Below, piece by piece: positions 42,546 to 53,223 of a stretch of DNA of 64,000 nucleotides. The translations under genes were made by a program, and so were the position numbers. The notes beneath the pieces are model-generated. The model was not told where the DNA came from and searched no databases. It was given only the letters and a program-made list of their open reading frames with translations. Positions within the stretch are counted from its first letter, which is position 1; every line of letters begins with the position of its first letter. Source of the DNA: Symbiodinium natans (lineage: Eukaryota > Sar > Dinophyceae > Suessiales > Symbiodiniaceae); contig CAJNDS010002235.1 in the NCBI GenBank assembly GCA_905221605.1, positions 249,843-313,842 on the forward strand, given 5' to 3'.

Positions 42546-42779
42546 GGTTCAGAAGCAGAAAGCAGGCCAGAAGCGCCACATAGCGAGGCGATTCGCTAGC
42601 ACGGGTCCTCGGAGCTTGTGGATGTAGGGTTTAGGGTTTAGGGCTTACGGCTTAGGGTTTAGGGTTTAGGGCTTCGGTTTAGGGCTCCGGCTGAGGATCC
42701 GACTTCCCCTCGACTACCCCGGCGTTCCTGCTTTTGTTTCGGGCTTCCGGGTTCAGACAGAACCCTGCGGGTCCATGTA

Positions 42780-43150
42780 CCTCATTGTGATATACTTCGG
42801 CCCCAAAGTCACTATATAGTTTATTTGGGAAGTTCCTTAATTAAATTCATGCGTTAACTTATACTTTAATTGGGCAAATTGTATGGTCGTTTAGTTCTCT
42901 TCTTACTCACTCCCGGGCGACACTATTGGTATATTATTTGCCCCGGTATTTCGTTCATTATATTCGCACGGCATTCAATGCGTCTTTTCATTCCTTACAA
43001 TCCCGTGTGAATATAATTCTCTTCACGCATAACCCCTATAAAACCGCATGAAGGTACCAATCATCTGTTCATGACTTCTATTTCCACGGGTTTTCTCTCC
43101 CTTTCTCTCGTTCGGCGGTTGGTTTCGTTCTTACTTCGTTCAATTGATCA
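42780..43150. other. AT-rich non-repetitive spacer
   Basis: No telomere-like units, no open frame of interest and no recognisable RNA gene seen. Confidence 0.6.
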
Positions 43151-43157
43151 CTCACTC

Positions 43158-43254
43158 CCGATGTTCCCCCTTATACTACCAGTCCTTAATGGGGATTATA
43201 CTAGGGGTACTATCACCCCAATTAAGAACTGTTAGTGTAAGGAGGAACATCCCA
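43158..43254. mobile_element. 97-bp MITE-like element F3, complete
   Basis: CCCGATGTTCCCCCTTA pairs with TAAGGAGGAACATCCC; inner CCAGTCCTTAATGGGGAT pairs with CCCAATTAAGAACTG. Confidence 0.85.
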
Positions 43255-43677
43255 ACCTCCTCCGGCCAATATGAAGCTTTAGTGATATACCCATGTGACC
43301 TTAAAGGGGGCACGTGCCCGAATAATTAGGAAGGTCTAGTTCCTGGCCCCGAGTGCCTCTGTGTGGAGTCTAACTTGGTGAGACTCCCAAGCCTAAACCC
43401 TAAACTCTAACCCTAAACCCTAGACCCTATACCCTAAACCCGAAACCCACTAAACCTCTGATGTCGGCCCGAAGTCAGCATTGCGCACCAGAGCTGATGC
43501 GGCACACCTCAGGGAAACACTTCGGGTTTTAGGGTTTAGGGCTTTTTTGGGGGCTCAGGATTTAGGGTTTATATAGGGTTAAGGGTTTGCATAAAGGGCG
43601 CACCCTGCATGGTCCGTTCTCAAGGTAGCCTGACAAACCTGAAAGTCTAAACCCCCCCTTCACTAAGGCTGTCAACT

Positions 43678-43737
43678 CTATACTCCCCTCAGAACTTTAA
43701 TAAACATAATAGTGTTAACACCCTCTTGGGGATATAG
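43678..43737. mobile_element. MITE-like element F9, internally deleted
   Basis: CTATACTCCCCTCAGAAC ... CTCTTGGGGATATAG, only 60 bases; the middle of the family is missing. Confidence 0.65.
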
Positions 43738-43813
43738 AATTCCCTTGAAGTCTCTAGTGCGGGTCGGCCTCGACAGCCACAAAGCCTAAAACCACTCAAA
43801 CCCTATGTTGACA

Positions 43814-43910
43814 AACCTAAACCCTAAGCCCTAAACCCTAAAAACCCTAAACCCTAAACCCAAACCCTGAACCCTGAACCCTGAACCCTAAACCCTGAAC
43901 CCTGAACCCT
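43814..43910 (-). repeat. Telomere-like block with CCCTGAA clusters
   Basis: CCCTAAA units followed by runs of three and two CCCTGAA units. Confidence 0.94.
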
Positions 43911-44017
43911 GCACACCGCCACCGGCAGAAGGGTTGGGCTTAGGGATTTGGGTGCAGGCATGTCTTGGGCATGGGCCCACGACTCAGATACCTGTGAACC
44001 ACGTCTTCCTAGCCCGA

Positions 44018-44108
44018 AGCCCTAAACCCTGTACCCTAAACCCTAAACCCTAAACCCTAAACCCTAAACCCTAAACCCTAAACCCTAAACCCTAAACCCT
44101 AAACCCTA
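44018..44108 (-). repeat. Telomere-like block, CCCTAAA orientation
   Basis: Twelve units. Confidence 0.96.
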
Positions 44109-44272
44109 CCAATCTGTGCACAGCGAGCCTTCGGTAACGTGCGACGGCACGGAAGTTGCTCTGGGCCTCTACCCCCCCTGATGCCAAACAAAAAAGTTGC
44201 AGCTGCGGGGCCGAGCTGTGCACTAAGCTCCGAAACCCGAAACTCGAAAACCTAAACCCTAAACCCTAAGGG

Positions 44273-44366
44273 TGTGTATGTATGTATGCATGTATGTATG
44301 TATGTATGTATATACATACATACAGACATACAGATGTATGTGTGTGTGTGCGTGTGTGTACATGTG
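44273..44366. repeat. TATG/TACA and TGTG microsatellite
   Basis: (TGTA/TGCA)n meets its complement (CATA)n, so part of it is a palindrome. Overlapping frames here are spurious. Confidence 0.93.
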
Positions 44367-44607
44367 TGCGGGGGCATATCGGGCTTTTGGGGCTGCGGGT
44401 GCACAAACCGAGGCAAAACAAACACAGCCGGTGTGCATCCGCTTTGGGGTGCACAAGGGAACCGCTTCGAAACAGTTTAGGGTTTAGGGTTTAGGGTTTA
44501 GGGTTTAGGGCCCAAGACCCTAACGCCCTCCCCCCCCCCCCGCCCCCCACCCACCGCCCTTCCGAAGCCCAAACCCTGAAGACCCGAAACTCTCAATCCC
44601 TGAAATC

Positions 44608-44712
44608 ACTAAACCCTAAACCCTAAACCCTAATCCCTAAACCCTAAACCCTAAACCCTAAACCCTAAGCCCTAAACCCTAATCCCTAAACCCTAAAACC
44701 TAAACCCCCCTA
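44608..44712 (-). repeat. Telomere-like block, CCCTAAA orientation
   Basis: Fourteen units; CCCTAAT recurs twice. Confidence 0.95.
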
Positions 44713-45066
44713 GCCCTATAAACCCTAAATCTGCGAACCTCCCTTCTAGGGTATACCCGGAATCAAAGGCTCTGCATCTGCAACAAAATCGCTGCGGTTT
44801 CCCTAAACCCTACACCCTAAACCCTAAACCGGTGCCCTGAACCTTGCCGCCGGACTGCTGCTGAGGTTTAGGGCGTTTAGGGTTGTCAGAACGATCCGAG
44901 GCGACGTCAGTCCTCTATTCTTGACCTTACCAGGAAAGCCCTGAAAGCCCTGAAACCCTGAACCCTAAACCCTAAAACCGTACACCCTAAACTTGAAATA
45001 CACCGGAAAGCAAGATGGGATCCGGGGGGAGAAAAGGGGGGTGGGAATGCATCAGTGATCCTTTAG

Positions 45067-45235
45067 AGGTTCAGGGTTTAGGGGTTTGGGGTTTAGGGGT
45101 TAGAGGTTAGGGGTTTAGGGGTGTAGGGGTTTAGGGTTTAGGGGTTCAGGGTTTAGGATTCAGGGGTTTGGGTTTAGGGTTCAGGGGTTTGGGGTTTCGG
45201 GTTTCGGGGGTTTAGGGCTTAGGGCTTAAGGGTTA
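45067..45235 (+). repeat. Degenerate telomere-like block, TTTAGGGG-rich
   Basis: Octamers TTTAGGGG, TTCAGGGG and GTTAGGGG mixed with heptamers. Confidence 0.92.
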
Positions 45236-45378
45236 AAGGGTTCAGGCTCGGCTGGCGCACCAGTGCTTTCCAGCACCAGGACAGGAAGCGCAAGGCCTCC
45301 GCCAGCCATGGAGCAAGTCCAAACCCGTACCGTTCTGGGCTTTGGGGTTTGGGGTTTAGGTTTAGGGTTTAGGGTTCA

Positions 45379-45490
45379 GGGACCCAAGAGTAACCCGGGA
45401 ATAAGAAAGGGTGCCCTTTGAAGGGGCTTATAACTTATAAGGGAACCGGAAACGCCAAAGATGTGAATGGGGGCTTACTCTGGGTCCTAG
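45379..45490. mobile_element. MITE-like element F5, complete
   Basis: GACCCAAGAGTAACCCGGGAA pairs in outline with CTTACTCTGGGTCCTAGG; inner AAAGGGTGCCCTTTGAA and CTTATAACTTATAAG palindrome. Confidence 0.78.
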
Positions 45491-45844
45491 GCATCTTGGG
45501 TTTTTGAAGGCCCAGAAGCTGGAAATTCGAAGGCTGCAAGCTCCAAATGTCAAACCTCCCCAATTTCGAACCGTACTCCCCCCGAGAAAGTTCGATTTTC
45601 AAACCACCGGCAAAAGCTTGAAATGCAAATGGACAGATAAAGTGAGCATTTATGGCCCTAACTTGAACCCTGAGCCCGAAACCCTAAACCATTTTGACCA
45701 ACACCTGAAACATCAACTCAGTCTACACTGGGCCGAAAGTTCAGAACGAGTCCAAACCCAAACGCAGCTAGGTTGCCCAGCCAGTGCGCCGAACACCGAT
45801 CAGGCTGCCCCCCCTTTTCGGGTGAGTGTGTAATCAGCCAACCT

Positions 45845-45968
45845 AGGCTTAGTGCTTAGGGCTGAGGGCTTAGGGCTTAGGGCTTAAGGCTGAGGGCTTA
45901 AGGGCTAAGGGCTTAGGGCTTAGGGCTTAGGGCTTCGGGCTTCGGGCTCAGGGCTTAGGGTTTAGGGT
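45845..45968 (+). repeat. Telomere-like block made of the variant GGGCTTA
   Basis: About 16 successive GGGCTTA, GGGCTGA and GGGCTTC units. TTTAGGG appears only at the right edge. Confidence 0.93.
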
Positions 45969-46092
45969 TTGGGATTAAGGGTGCGACTGACTTACTGCGG
46001 GCCTCTCCGATCTGCACCGGATCCCGACACTGCTTCCAATGACCCAAGGGCCAAAGCCTGGCAAAATCCCAGACACAGGAGCGGCCAGCAGG

Positions 46093-46200
46093 CTTGGGGT
46101 TTGGGGTTTGGGGTTTGGGGTTTGGGGTTTCGGGTTTGGGGTTTGGGGTTTGGGGTTTGGGATTTGGGGTTTGGGGTTTAGGGTTTAGGATTTAGGGCTT
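46093..46200 (+). repeat. Telomere-like block dominated by TTTGGGG
   Basis: Eleven of about 14 units are TTTGGGG, with single TTTCGGG and TTTGGGA variants. Confidence 0.95.
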
Positions 46201-46270
46201 AGATTAGTGTGCAGGGTTTCGGGTTTAGGCTCTAGAGCTATGGAAATTAGAGTGTAGGGTCTAGGGCTTC

Positions 46271-46350
46271 ATATTGTGCACTCTTGTTGGGGTTGGCTAC
46301 TTTGGAAGGGAACCTTGAACCAAAAAAAGGGAACGGTCAGCTGGCTGCTT
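46271..46350. mobile_element. Degraded MITE-like element, family F4
   Basis: Retains GGTTGGCTACTTTGGAAGGG and AACCTTGAACCAAAAAAAGGG but the outer ends are poor. Confidence 0.5.
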
Positions 46351-46661
46351 TAGGGTTCAGGATTTTGGGTTTGTAGGGTTTGCAGGCTGCAGGCTTTGTA
46401 GGGTTTGTGGGGTTTATAGGGTTTAGGGTTTACAACTCCGCTAATGCTGCAAGCCACTTGTCCATGAACCAAAAGGTGTCAGAGTTCAGGTTTTGGAGTT
46501 CTACACCCTAAACCCGAAACCCTAGGCCCTAAGCCCTAAACCCTTAACCCTAAACCCTAAACGGGCTGGGATGCAAGCACTTGGCAAACGTCCTCCCGGC
46601 GCGCCGCACGGACAAGACTGGGCCAAAGCTGCGATGGCTTGTGGCACCCAAGCTCTAATTA

Positions 46662-46772
46662 CCCTAAACCCTAAACCCCAAACGCTAAACCCCAAACGCT
46701 AAACCCTAAACCCTAAACCCTAACCCTAAACCCTAAACCCTAAACCCTAAACCCTAAACCCTAAACCCTAAG
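46662..46772 (-). repeat. Telomere-like block, CCCTAAA orientation
   Basis: Fifteen units with two CCCCAAACGCTAAA repeats at the left. Confidence 0.95.
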
Positions 46773-46895
46773 CCTGCTTCGAAAGCCTGGGGAGTATTAG
46801 GGAACCTTGGGTTACATACCCCTCTTGAACTCCTCTCCCTTAAGAACCCTAGAAAGAAAGGTGGCACCCAGGAGCATGCTTAAGGGTTGCAGGGA

Positions 46896-46940
46896 GGGTT
46901 TAGGGTTTAGGGTTTAGGGTTTAGGGTTTAGGGTTTAGGG
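46896..46940 (+). repeat. Telomere-like block, TTTAGGG orientation
   Basis: Six pure units. Confidence 0.95.
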
Positions 46941-47111
46941 ATGTCTAAACCTCAACTCCGAGATCTGCAGGAAGAGACCAACCAACCCAGCCCGCGGGCA
47001 GCGCCTGGCGATTTCATGAACCTCGGCGGGTGTGCAGAAGCTAAATTGGCATCTCGTGCCCCGCAACACTCGCGCCCATACACCTGCAACTACCCTTCTA
47101 ACCTCTGAACC

Positions 47112-47270
47112 ACCCTAAACCCTAAACCCTAAACCCTAAACCCTAAACCCTAAACCCTAAACCCTAAACCCTAAACCCTAAACCCTAAACCCTAAACCCT
47201 AAACCCTAACCCTAACCCTAAACCCTAAACCCTAAACCCTACACCCTAAACCCTAAACCCTAAACCCTAA
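47112..47270 (-). repeat. Telomere-like block, CCCTAAA orientation
   Basis: About 22 units with two six-base CCCTAA slips in a row. Confidence 0.97.
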
Positions 47271-47329
47271 GAACCAACTCTCGGAGGAGATGGCTCGAGA
47301 ATCGATCCCAACTCGAAAACTCTAACACT

Positions 47330-47466
47330 AGCTTGCCCAGTAGCCTAGGACTAACAAGGGTGCCCGGTCTTTGCTTAAAGGGTTTAGGGTTTAGGGTTTA
47401 GGGTTTAGGGCTTAGGGTTCCTAAACCCCGCAAAAAGGGGAATGAGGGTACTACTGGGCATCCTAG
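47330..47466. mobile_element. MITE-like element F5 carrying an internal telomere-like block
   Basis: Ends CTAGCTTGCCCAGTAGCCTAGG and CTACTGGGCATCCTAG flank the usual AGGGTGCCC...GGGGAATGAGGG arms. At about 47380-47420 the centre is occupied by (TTTAGGG)4-5. Confidence 0.75.
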
Positions 47467-47841
47467 CATACAATTAGTGAGGAATAGTGCTCAAATCGCC
47501 ATCTCGGGATGCGAATATCAACTAGAGTACTGTCCGCGAAGCCGCAACACACCCGAACTTCTTAATGAAGGGTTCTTGGAGGACTCTTCTACAAATTGCG
47601 AAAAGGGGTCCGACGATGCATTCAGGACTCTCCACCGAACCCTAAACCCTAAAGCCACCAATTCATCAAGGGGTTAAGACTCGTATCCCTAAGGTTGTAC
47701 ACCCAAAGGTTTCCTGTAGCAATATACTCCCAATACGGCCCTTAGGGGGTTTAACTTAGGGGCCCCAATCCCAAGGGTACCACCTTACAGTGGGGGTCCG
47801 AGTATAACCCTCTTGACTTCAGGGATATTGGAGTCTCTGTA

Positions 47842-47921
47842 ACCCTAAACCCTAAACCCTAAACCCTAAACCCTAAACCCTAAACCCTAAACCCTAAACC
47901 CTAAACCCTAAACCCTAAACC
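47842..47921 (-). repeat. Telomere-like block, CCCTAAA orientation
   Basis: Eleven pure units. Confidence 0.96.
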
Positions 47922-47985
47922 GAACACGCCGGGGGAGCTCTGGGTCCCCGGGCAAATCCTTGATACTCCTGCAAAAAAAAGTGCG

Positions 47986-48081
47986 GTATAGGGTTTAGGG
48001 TTTAGGGTGTAGGGTCTAGGGTCTAGGGTTTGGGGTTTAGGGTTTAGGGTTTAGGGTGTAGGGTCTAGGGTTTCGGGTTCA
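47986..48081 (+). repeat. Telomere-like block, TTTAGGG orientation, with an internal duplication
   Basis: The order TTTAGGG, TGTAGGG, TCTAGGG occurs twice, suggesting a block of units was copied. Confidence 0.93.
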
Positions 48082-48221
48082 TGGGAAATTGGGGGCGGAA
48101 GTCTGAAGTTTCACTCCTTCAGGAGATAACCTGAGCGGTGCCGAATGAATTCAAAGTCTTGCACAGGTAAGGACCACCCTAATCCCTACATATCCTCAGA
48201 CCCAAGCACAAACCCAAAACA

Positions 48222-48312
48222 CTTAACCCCAAGCCCTAAACCCTTAACCCTAAACCCTAAAACCTAAAACCTAAACCCTAAACCCTAAACCCTAAACCCT
48301 AAACCCTGAACC
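48222..48312 (-). repeat. Telomere-like block, CCCTAAA orientation
   Basis: Eleven units including adjacent AACCTAA variants. Confidence 0.94.
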
Positions 48313-48383
48313 GCAGAGTCCTCGTCATCAAAGGAGGGCTCTGCTTTGCGCAGTGAAAGCACGCGTTGTAGCCTCGCTTTCTT

Positions 48384-48510
48384 GGTTTAAGTTTCGGGGT
48401 TTCGGGGTTTCGGGGTCGGGGTTTAGGGGTTTCGGGGTTTAGGGGATTAGGGGTTTGGGGGATTAGGGGTTCAGGGGTTTGAGGGTTTAGGGGTTTAGGG
48501 GCCTAGGGCT
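48384..48510 (+). repeat. Telomere-like block of TTTCGGGG/TTTAGGGG octamers
   Basis: Three TTTCGGGG octamers, then TTTAGGGG and GATTAGGGG variants. Confidence 0.92.
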
Positions 48511-49257
48511 TAAGGTTTGTATGTTCATTCTGCCACTTTCAGAACGGGAAGGAGGTTTCGGGCCTCCCAACCTAGGTTCCCGAAATCCCTCGAAGGGTAT
48601 GGGATTTAGGGTTTCGGGTTAAGGGTTTCAGCTCGAGGCCCTGAACCCGCGGGGTTAGGGTTTAGGGTTGAGGGTTTAGGGGTTTGGGGTTTAGGGTTTA
48701 GGGTTTAGGGATCAGGGGCGAGCATTTTACCCCAGGACGAGATGTCGCAGGGAGGCCACTGCAAGGGACCTCCTTGAGAGAAAACTCATCGAAAAGGTGG
48801 GTGCAGTCGCCGAAGCTGTGTGCAAGGCACCCCCAGTGATGTTAAGGTTTAGGGTTTAGGGTTTAAGGTTTAGGGTTTAGGGTTTAGAGTTAAGGGTTTA
48901 GGGTTCTGAACAGGGAATTCGGGAACTCGGTACCTTGTGCAGAGGGCTGAGATGGAAACTAGGTGCTTTCTCAGAACCTGTCAACCCTAGGGGAAAATCA
49001 AAACCCTAAACCCCAACCCCTACCAGAAACCCCCCAACCACCCAACCGTAATCGCAATACCCTAAACCCTAAACCCTAGACCCTAAACCCTAAACCCTAA
49101 ATCCTAAACCCTAAAGGAAGTTACGGGGTGCAGGTACACAGTCAGGACCGCCCTGCAAACCGGACCCAGGATGTCCTCTAAGGGGAGCTTCTCATTATGG
49201 TGACTTTCTAGGGCCTAGGGGTTTAGGGTTTGGGGTTTAGGGTTTAGGGTTTAGGGT

Positions 49258-49354
49258 TACCATATTACGAGAAGGGTACCCTTTTTGAGGGTTGGTTGCT
49301 TTAGAAGGGAACCTTAAACCAAAAAAAGGGGAAAAGGGTACCACCGGGCTACCA
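49258..49354. mobile_element. MITE-like element F4 with left end replaced by telomere-like repeats
   Basis: Right end CCGGGCTACC is present. The left GTAGCCCAG is absent and the element begins at TTACCATATTA flush with TTTAGGG units. Confidence 0.75.
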
Positions 49355-49589
49355 AAGGTGTAGAGGGCATGGAAAAGCAGGGCTTCTAAGCCTTGCAGGG
49401 TCTGACGACTCCAGGGATAGTCATTAGTAGGCTACACCAAAAACGAACTACACTGGAGTCTTTGAAAGATGTGTGAAACCCTAAACCCTAAACCCGGTCT
49501 AGGAAGTGTATACTAAACCAAGGATGGACCACATTTGAGTCTCCAAAAGATGTGTGAAGTTTGGTTTGTAGGGTTCAAGGAAGTCGAGG

Positions 49590-49690
49590 TTAGGATGTTT
49601 CCCCCTTGGACGCACAGTCCTTACTAGGAATTAGAGCACACCGATCATAATCCCTATCCTGGACTGTTGGTGGAAAGGGGAACATCCCTA
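49590..49690. mobile_element. MITE-like element F3, complete but diverged
   Basis: TTAGGATGTTTCCCCC pairs with GGGGAACATCCCTAA; inner ACAGTCCTTACTAGGAAT pairs with ATCCCTATCCTGGACTGT. Confidence 0.75.
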
Positions 49691-49749
49691 AAACCTAAAC
49701 CCCCCAAACCCTAAACCCTAAACCCTAAACCCCTTGTGGGGTTTTAGGA

Positions 49750-49766
49750 GGGGGGGGGGGGGGGGC
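49750..49766. repeat. G-tract
   Basis: About 16 Gs after GTTTTAGGA. Confidence 0.93.
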
Positions 49767-49844
49767 AGTTCTGGCTTGTTGAGACCCGGAAGCTGGTAAG
49801 TTGCCCTGGGCAAGCTGCCCCTGCGGGCCGCAACTGAAGAGCTT

Positions 49845-49955
49845 AGGGTTTAGGGCTTAGGGTTTGGAGTTTAGGGTTTAGGGTTTGGGGTTTGGGGTTT
49901 AGGGTTTAGGGTTTAGGGCTTGGGATTCGGGGTTTAGGGTTTAGTGTTTGGGGTT
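49845..49955 (+). repeat. Telomere-like block, TTTAGGG with TTTGGGG
   Basis: About 15 units, variants intermixed. Confidence 0.93.
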
Positions 49956-50495
49956 TACTCAAAGGAGCTGCCGCATCTGCCTTGGGCAGGACGCGCAGCG
50001 AAAACTTGCATGCTTTCTGTGCCTGAGGCTCCAGTGCAGGTCTACCAGAGGGTTTAGGGTTTCGGGTTTAGGGTTTAGGGCTGGGAGGATCCCAAACATA
50101 GAACCTACTAAAGCTGGTATCTAGGGACCCCCAAACCCTAAACCCTAAATCCTAAAAGCCTAAAACTTATATAGGTACATGGGTCCTTAGGGTAAGGTGT
50201 GCAACTTGGAATTGGACCTGTTCTGTTTCCGCGCCTACTTCCTTCCCTTCCTCCCTCCCATTTGTGAACTAGCGGTTATGGTTTGATGCACGCGCTTTAA
50301 CAACCCAACACGCTTCTTACTTGATCAGTTCTGCTGGGCATGGAGCCTTTGACCCCTACAAGACGCAGCACTTGCTCAAAAAAGTTGTTCCCGGAAAACA
50401 GTAAATGTTGGCTGTGTACTTGGCTAAGACTGCCAGGGTACAAGTAGCCTTATGTCCCCGGTTAAAATTTGCCATGGTTCCAGGATCACGGCTGA

Positions 50496-50640
50496 CTACT
50501 TGGAGGTTCATGGTACTGATAACCCACTCACAACTGTACTTATAACCCACTTCCAAGCCCCTTATGTGCCAATATGTTTTTAAGTACAGCTATAAGTACA
50601 GCTATACTTGGTTACTAAGTACCCTGAACCTCCAAGTAGG
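50496..50640. mobile_element. 145-bp MITE-like element F1, best inverted ends
   Basis: CTACTTGGAGGTTCATGGTA pairs with TACCCTGAACCTCCAAGTAG (one mismatch and one shift). The inner TAAGTACAGCTA is tandemly repeated. Confidence 0.85.
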
Positions 50641-50750
50641 GTTTGGGAAGGAACTCAGCAACCCAAGCCTTCAGCTCGAGAAGAGGCCCAGTTATGTACA
50701 CACGGGTTGATCCACACTTCGGGCACTTTTTGGTACCGGCAAGGCATATC

Positions 50751-50857
50751 TTGGGATGTTCCCCCTTAGAATCAGAGACCTTAATAGGGATTGTAATAGG
50801 GGGGGGGGCGTACTACGATCCCTGTGAAAGGCTGTTAGTAGAAAGGGGAACATCCCA
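50751..50857. mobile_element. 107-bp MITE-like element F3, complete
   Basis: TTGGGATGTTCCCCCTTA pairs with GGGGAACATCCCAA; a G8 tract lies in the centre. Confidence 0.85.
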
Positions 50858-51369
50858 AATCCCAAAACCCAAAAACCCTGTAATTTGATTCTAAGGCTTG
50901 CTGTTGTGCCTAGCGCATTCTACGCCAAAGCGTGCCAAGCTCGGCCGCACTACGATTAGGGGTTAGGGCTAAGGGTGAGGGTTTAGGCGCGCTCCGCAAG
51001 TTGCTTGCAACTTGCGACCAGCTGCTTCTCCTAGGCCAAGGCGATTCGGGAACCGGCTTACTGGAGGTGCAAGTACAGTTGCATGGTTCCTTGGTATGGG
51101 CCCTTAAACGGGAGTTTAGGGTTTAGGGTTTAGGGTTTAGGGTTCCTTATGTACCTCTTATGTACCCCAGAAAGTCCTAAACACTAAAGCCTAAACCCTA
51201 CACCCTAAACTCCCCCCCCCCCCCCCTCCCCAACCTACGTGCGACTCCATCCCAAGCAGCCCTACTTAGTTACTTGGGAGCTTCCCTAAATGAGGCCCCT
51301 TTTCTAAGTTTCCTTTCAATATGGAGCCTGCTACAATGTTAAATATCGGTAGATGAACACAAATAAAAA

Positions 51370-51545
51370 ACATATACGTACATATATACATATAGACAAT
51401 CTCATAGACTATAGTATATATAGATATGTATATATATATACGTGTATATACATATATATATATATGCATATATAGTTATTTATGTATTTATTATGTATTT
51501 ATTTATGTATTTGTTCATGCTTATTTGCAGCAATATATGTGTAGG
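51370..51545. repeat. TA-rich low-complexity region
   Basis: ATATATACATATA, TATTTATGTATTTATT words; spurious Tyr/Ile frames. Confidence 0.9.
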
Positions 51546-51787
51546 GTACCCAACCCTAATTGAGAGATTTCTTGCTTGGAGGCTCATGACTTTAGTGCTT
51601 TGGGTTTGGCACAGCTTCTAGGACACTTTAGGAGTTTAGGGCTTTAGGGTTTGGGCTTTTAGCGTTTGGGATGTAGGGCTTTAGGGTTTCGGTTTTTTAG
51701 ATTTTAGGGTGCTAGCGAGGTTTATCGGACCCTAAATCCTAAAGCCTCTAAAACCCCAGGGCCCATACTTCAGAACCCTTTAAGGGA

Positions 51788-51931
51788 GGTTGCAGGTTCA
51801 TGGTACTGAGTAACCAATTCTAACTGCAACTATAACTATACTTATAACCCTATTAGGGCACTTAACGGGGCTTCGAAGTGGGTTTAAAGTCTAGTTGTAG
51901 TTGGTTAATAAAGTACCATGAACCTCCAAGT
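51788..51931. mobile_element. MITE-like element, family F1
   Basis: CAGGTTCATGGTACTGAGTAA pairs in outline with TAAAGTACCATGAACCTCCAAG. Confidence 0.8.
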
Positions 51932-52675
51932 AGGGCCTACAGAAATTGAAAATTTGTTCAAGTCAACCCCCAAGTTTGGAATCAAAGCTGTACCTCGCAC
52001 AGCAAAGGCCAATCTGCTCAAGCCCCACGCTCCCCGCCCAACACCCAAAAAGTACAAACCCTCAACTCCAAAAACCTGGATTAGGTACTTTGAGGCTTGG
52101 GTGTTGTGGCTATACCTGGCTCCCGTAACACCCGGAAAACGACAACAAGCAAGTACATGTAAGCCTAAAATATAAGCCCTAAACGTGAACAAAAACAGAG
52201 CCCCTGGTAATACAAGCTCACCTAAAAAAGAAGCTAAACTAAAACCAAAAGAGACTAAACCTACAAATGCTAAGACCTTGGCAGGCTGAGCCTGAGCCTT
52301 CAAATTCGCCTCGGCTTCCTGCCGAGAAGCGTCTGGAACAAGCAGACCCGGATCGGGCCTCCTTCCCCCTAACCCAACCCTTCCCCCCATGCCAAATTTT
52401 CTGACGCCACCCCCCCCCCCCCCCCCCCCCACCCGCCCTGTGGGACCCCCCCCAATCCCTTGGAGGAGCTGCAAACCGGTGCCGTGGAGGGTCCCGCTTG
52501 TCGGTGGCTCCTACAGGGGGAGTGCCTCAAAAACCCCCCGCACACCCCCCCCCCCACCCGCTCTGCCTGCCTCCCTTTTTTTGCGAAACCCTCTTTCCTC
52601 CTTTCCTGTCCTAGGGCCGGCCCGGCTGCCGAGGCGGCGCGCGCAAGCGTTTACAATTAGCAACTGAGGCCTTGG
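51932..52675. other. C/G-tract-bearing spacer, no supported gene
   Basis: A 189-codon minus frame (51905-52474) crosses a C22 tract at 52409-52431 and an F1 element end. Its Gly run is the tract, so it is not supported. Confidence 0.65.
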
Positions 52676-52679
52676 TAAA

Positions 52680-53060
52680 CCCTAAGCCCTACAGTCAACA
52701 CCTCAAACCCCGACCGCCAAGCCCCGAATCATCAACCCTAAAACCCCATACCTCAAAAACCCAAAAACCCTCAACCCCAAAACCCTGAACCCCAAACCCG
52801 AACACGCTCAACCCAAAACCGAAAACGCCCAACCCCCAACCCCAAGACCCTAAACCGCCAACCCCGAAGCCCCAAACTCCAACCCCAAGGCCCAAAACCA
52901 AACCCGAAAGCCCTCAACCCCAAACCCCTAAACCCCCTAAACCCCCTAAACTCCCTAAACCCCCTAAACCCCCTAAACCCCCTAAAACCCCTAAAACCCC
53001 TAAAACCCCAAACCCCTAAACCCCAAACCCCCAAACCCCCAAAACTCCAATCCCCAAAGC
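52680..53060 (-). repeat. Long degenerate C-rich telomere-like region
   Basis: CCCAAACC, CCCCTAAA, CCCCAAAA and CCGAACC words for 380 bases, with regular CCCCCTAAA nonamers at about 52920-52985. Ends in a 23-base direct repeat TAAACTCCAATCCCCAAAGC. Confidence 0.88.
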
Positions 53061-53100
53061 CAATAAACTCCAATCCCCAAAGCCAATAAACTCCAAGCCC

Positions 53101-53223
53101 TACTCGGAGGATCATGGGACTTAGTAAGCAGGGTTACAAGTACCCTGATTGGGGTTACAAGTAAATGTTACGATAGTTGCCTTAATAAATAGCCATACTT
53201 GCTAAGTCCCCTGGTCCCTTAAG
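53101..53223. mobile_element. 123-bp MITE-like element, family F2
   Basis: TACTCGGAGGATCATGGGAC and GTCCCCTGGTCCCTTAAG are inverted ends; inner AGTAAGCAGGGTTACAAGTA. Confidence 0.8.

Noticed and set aside
51905-52474. 189-codon minus-strand frame as a gene
   Set aside because: It runs through a homopolymer that gives a Gly run and through an F1 element end.
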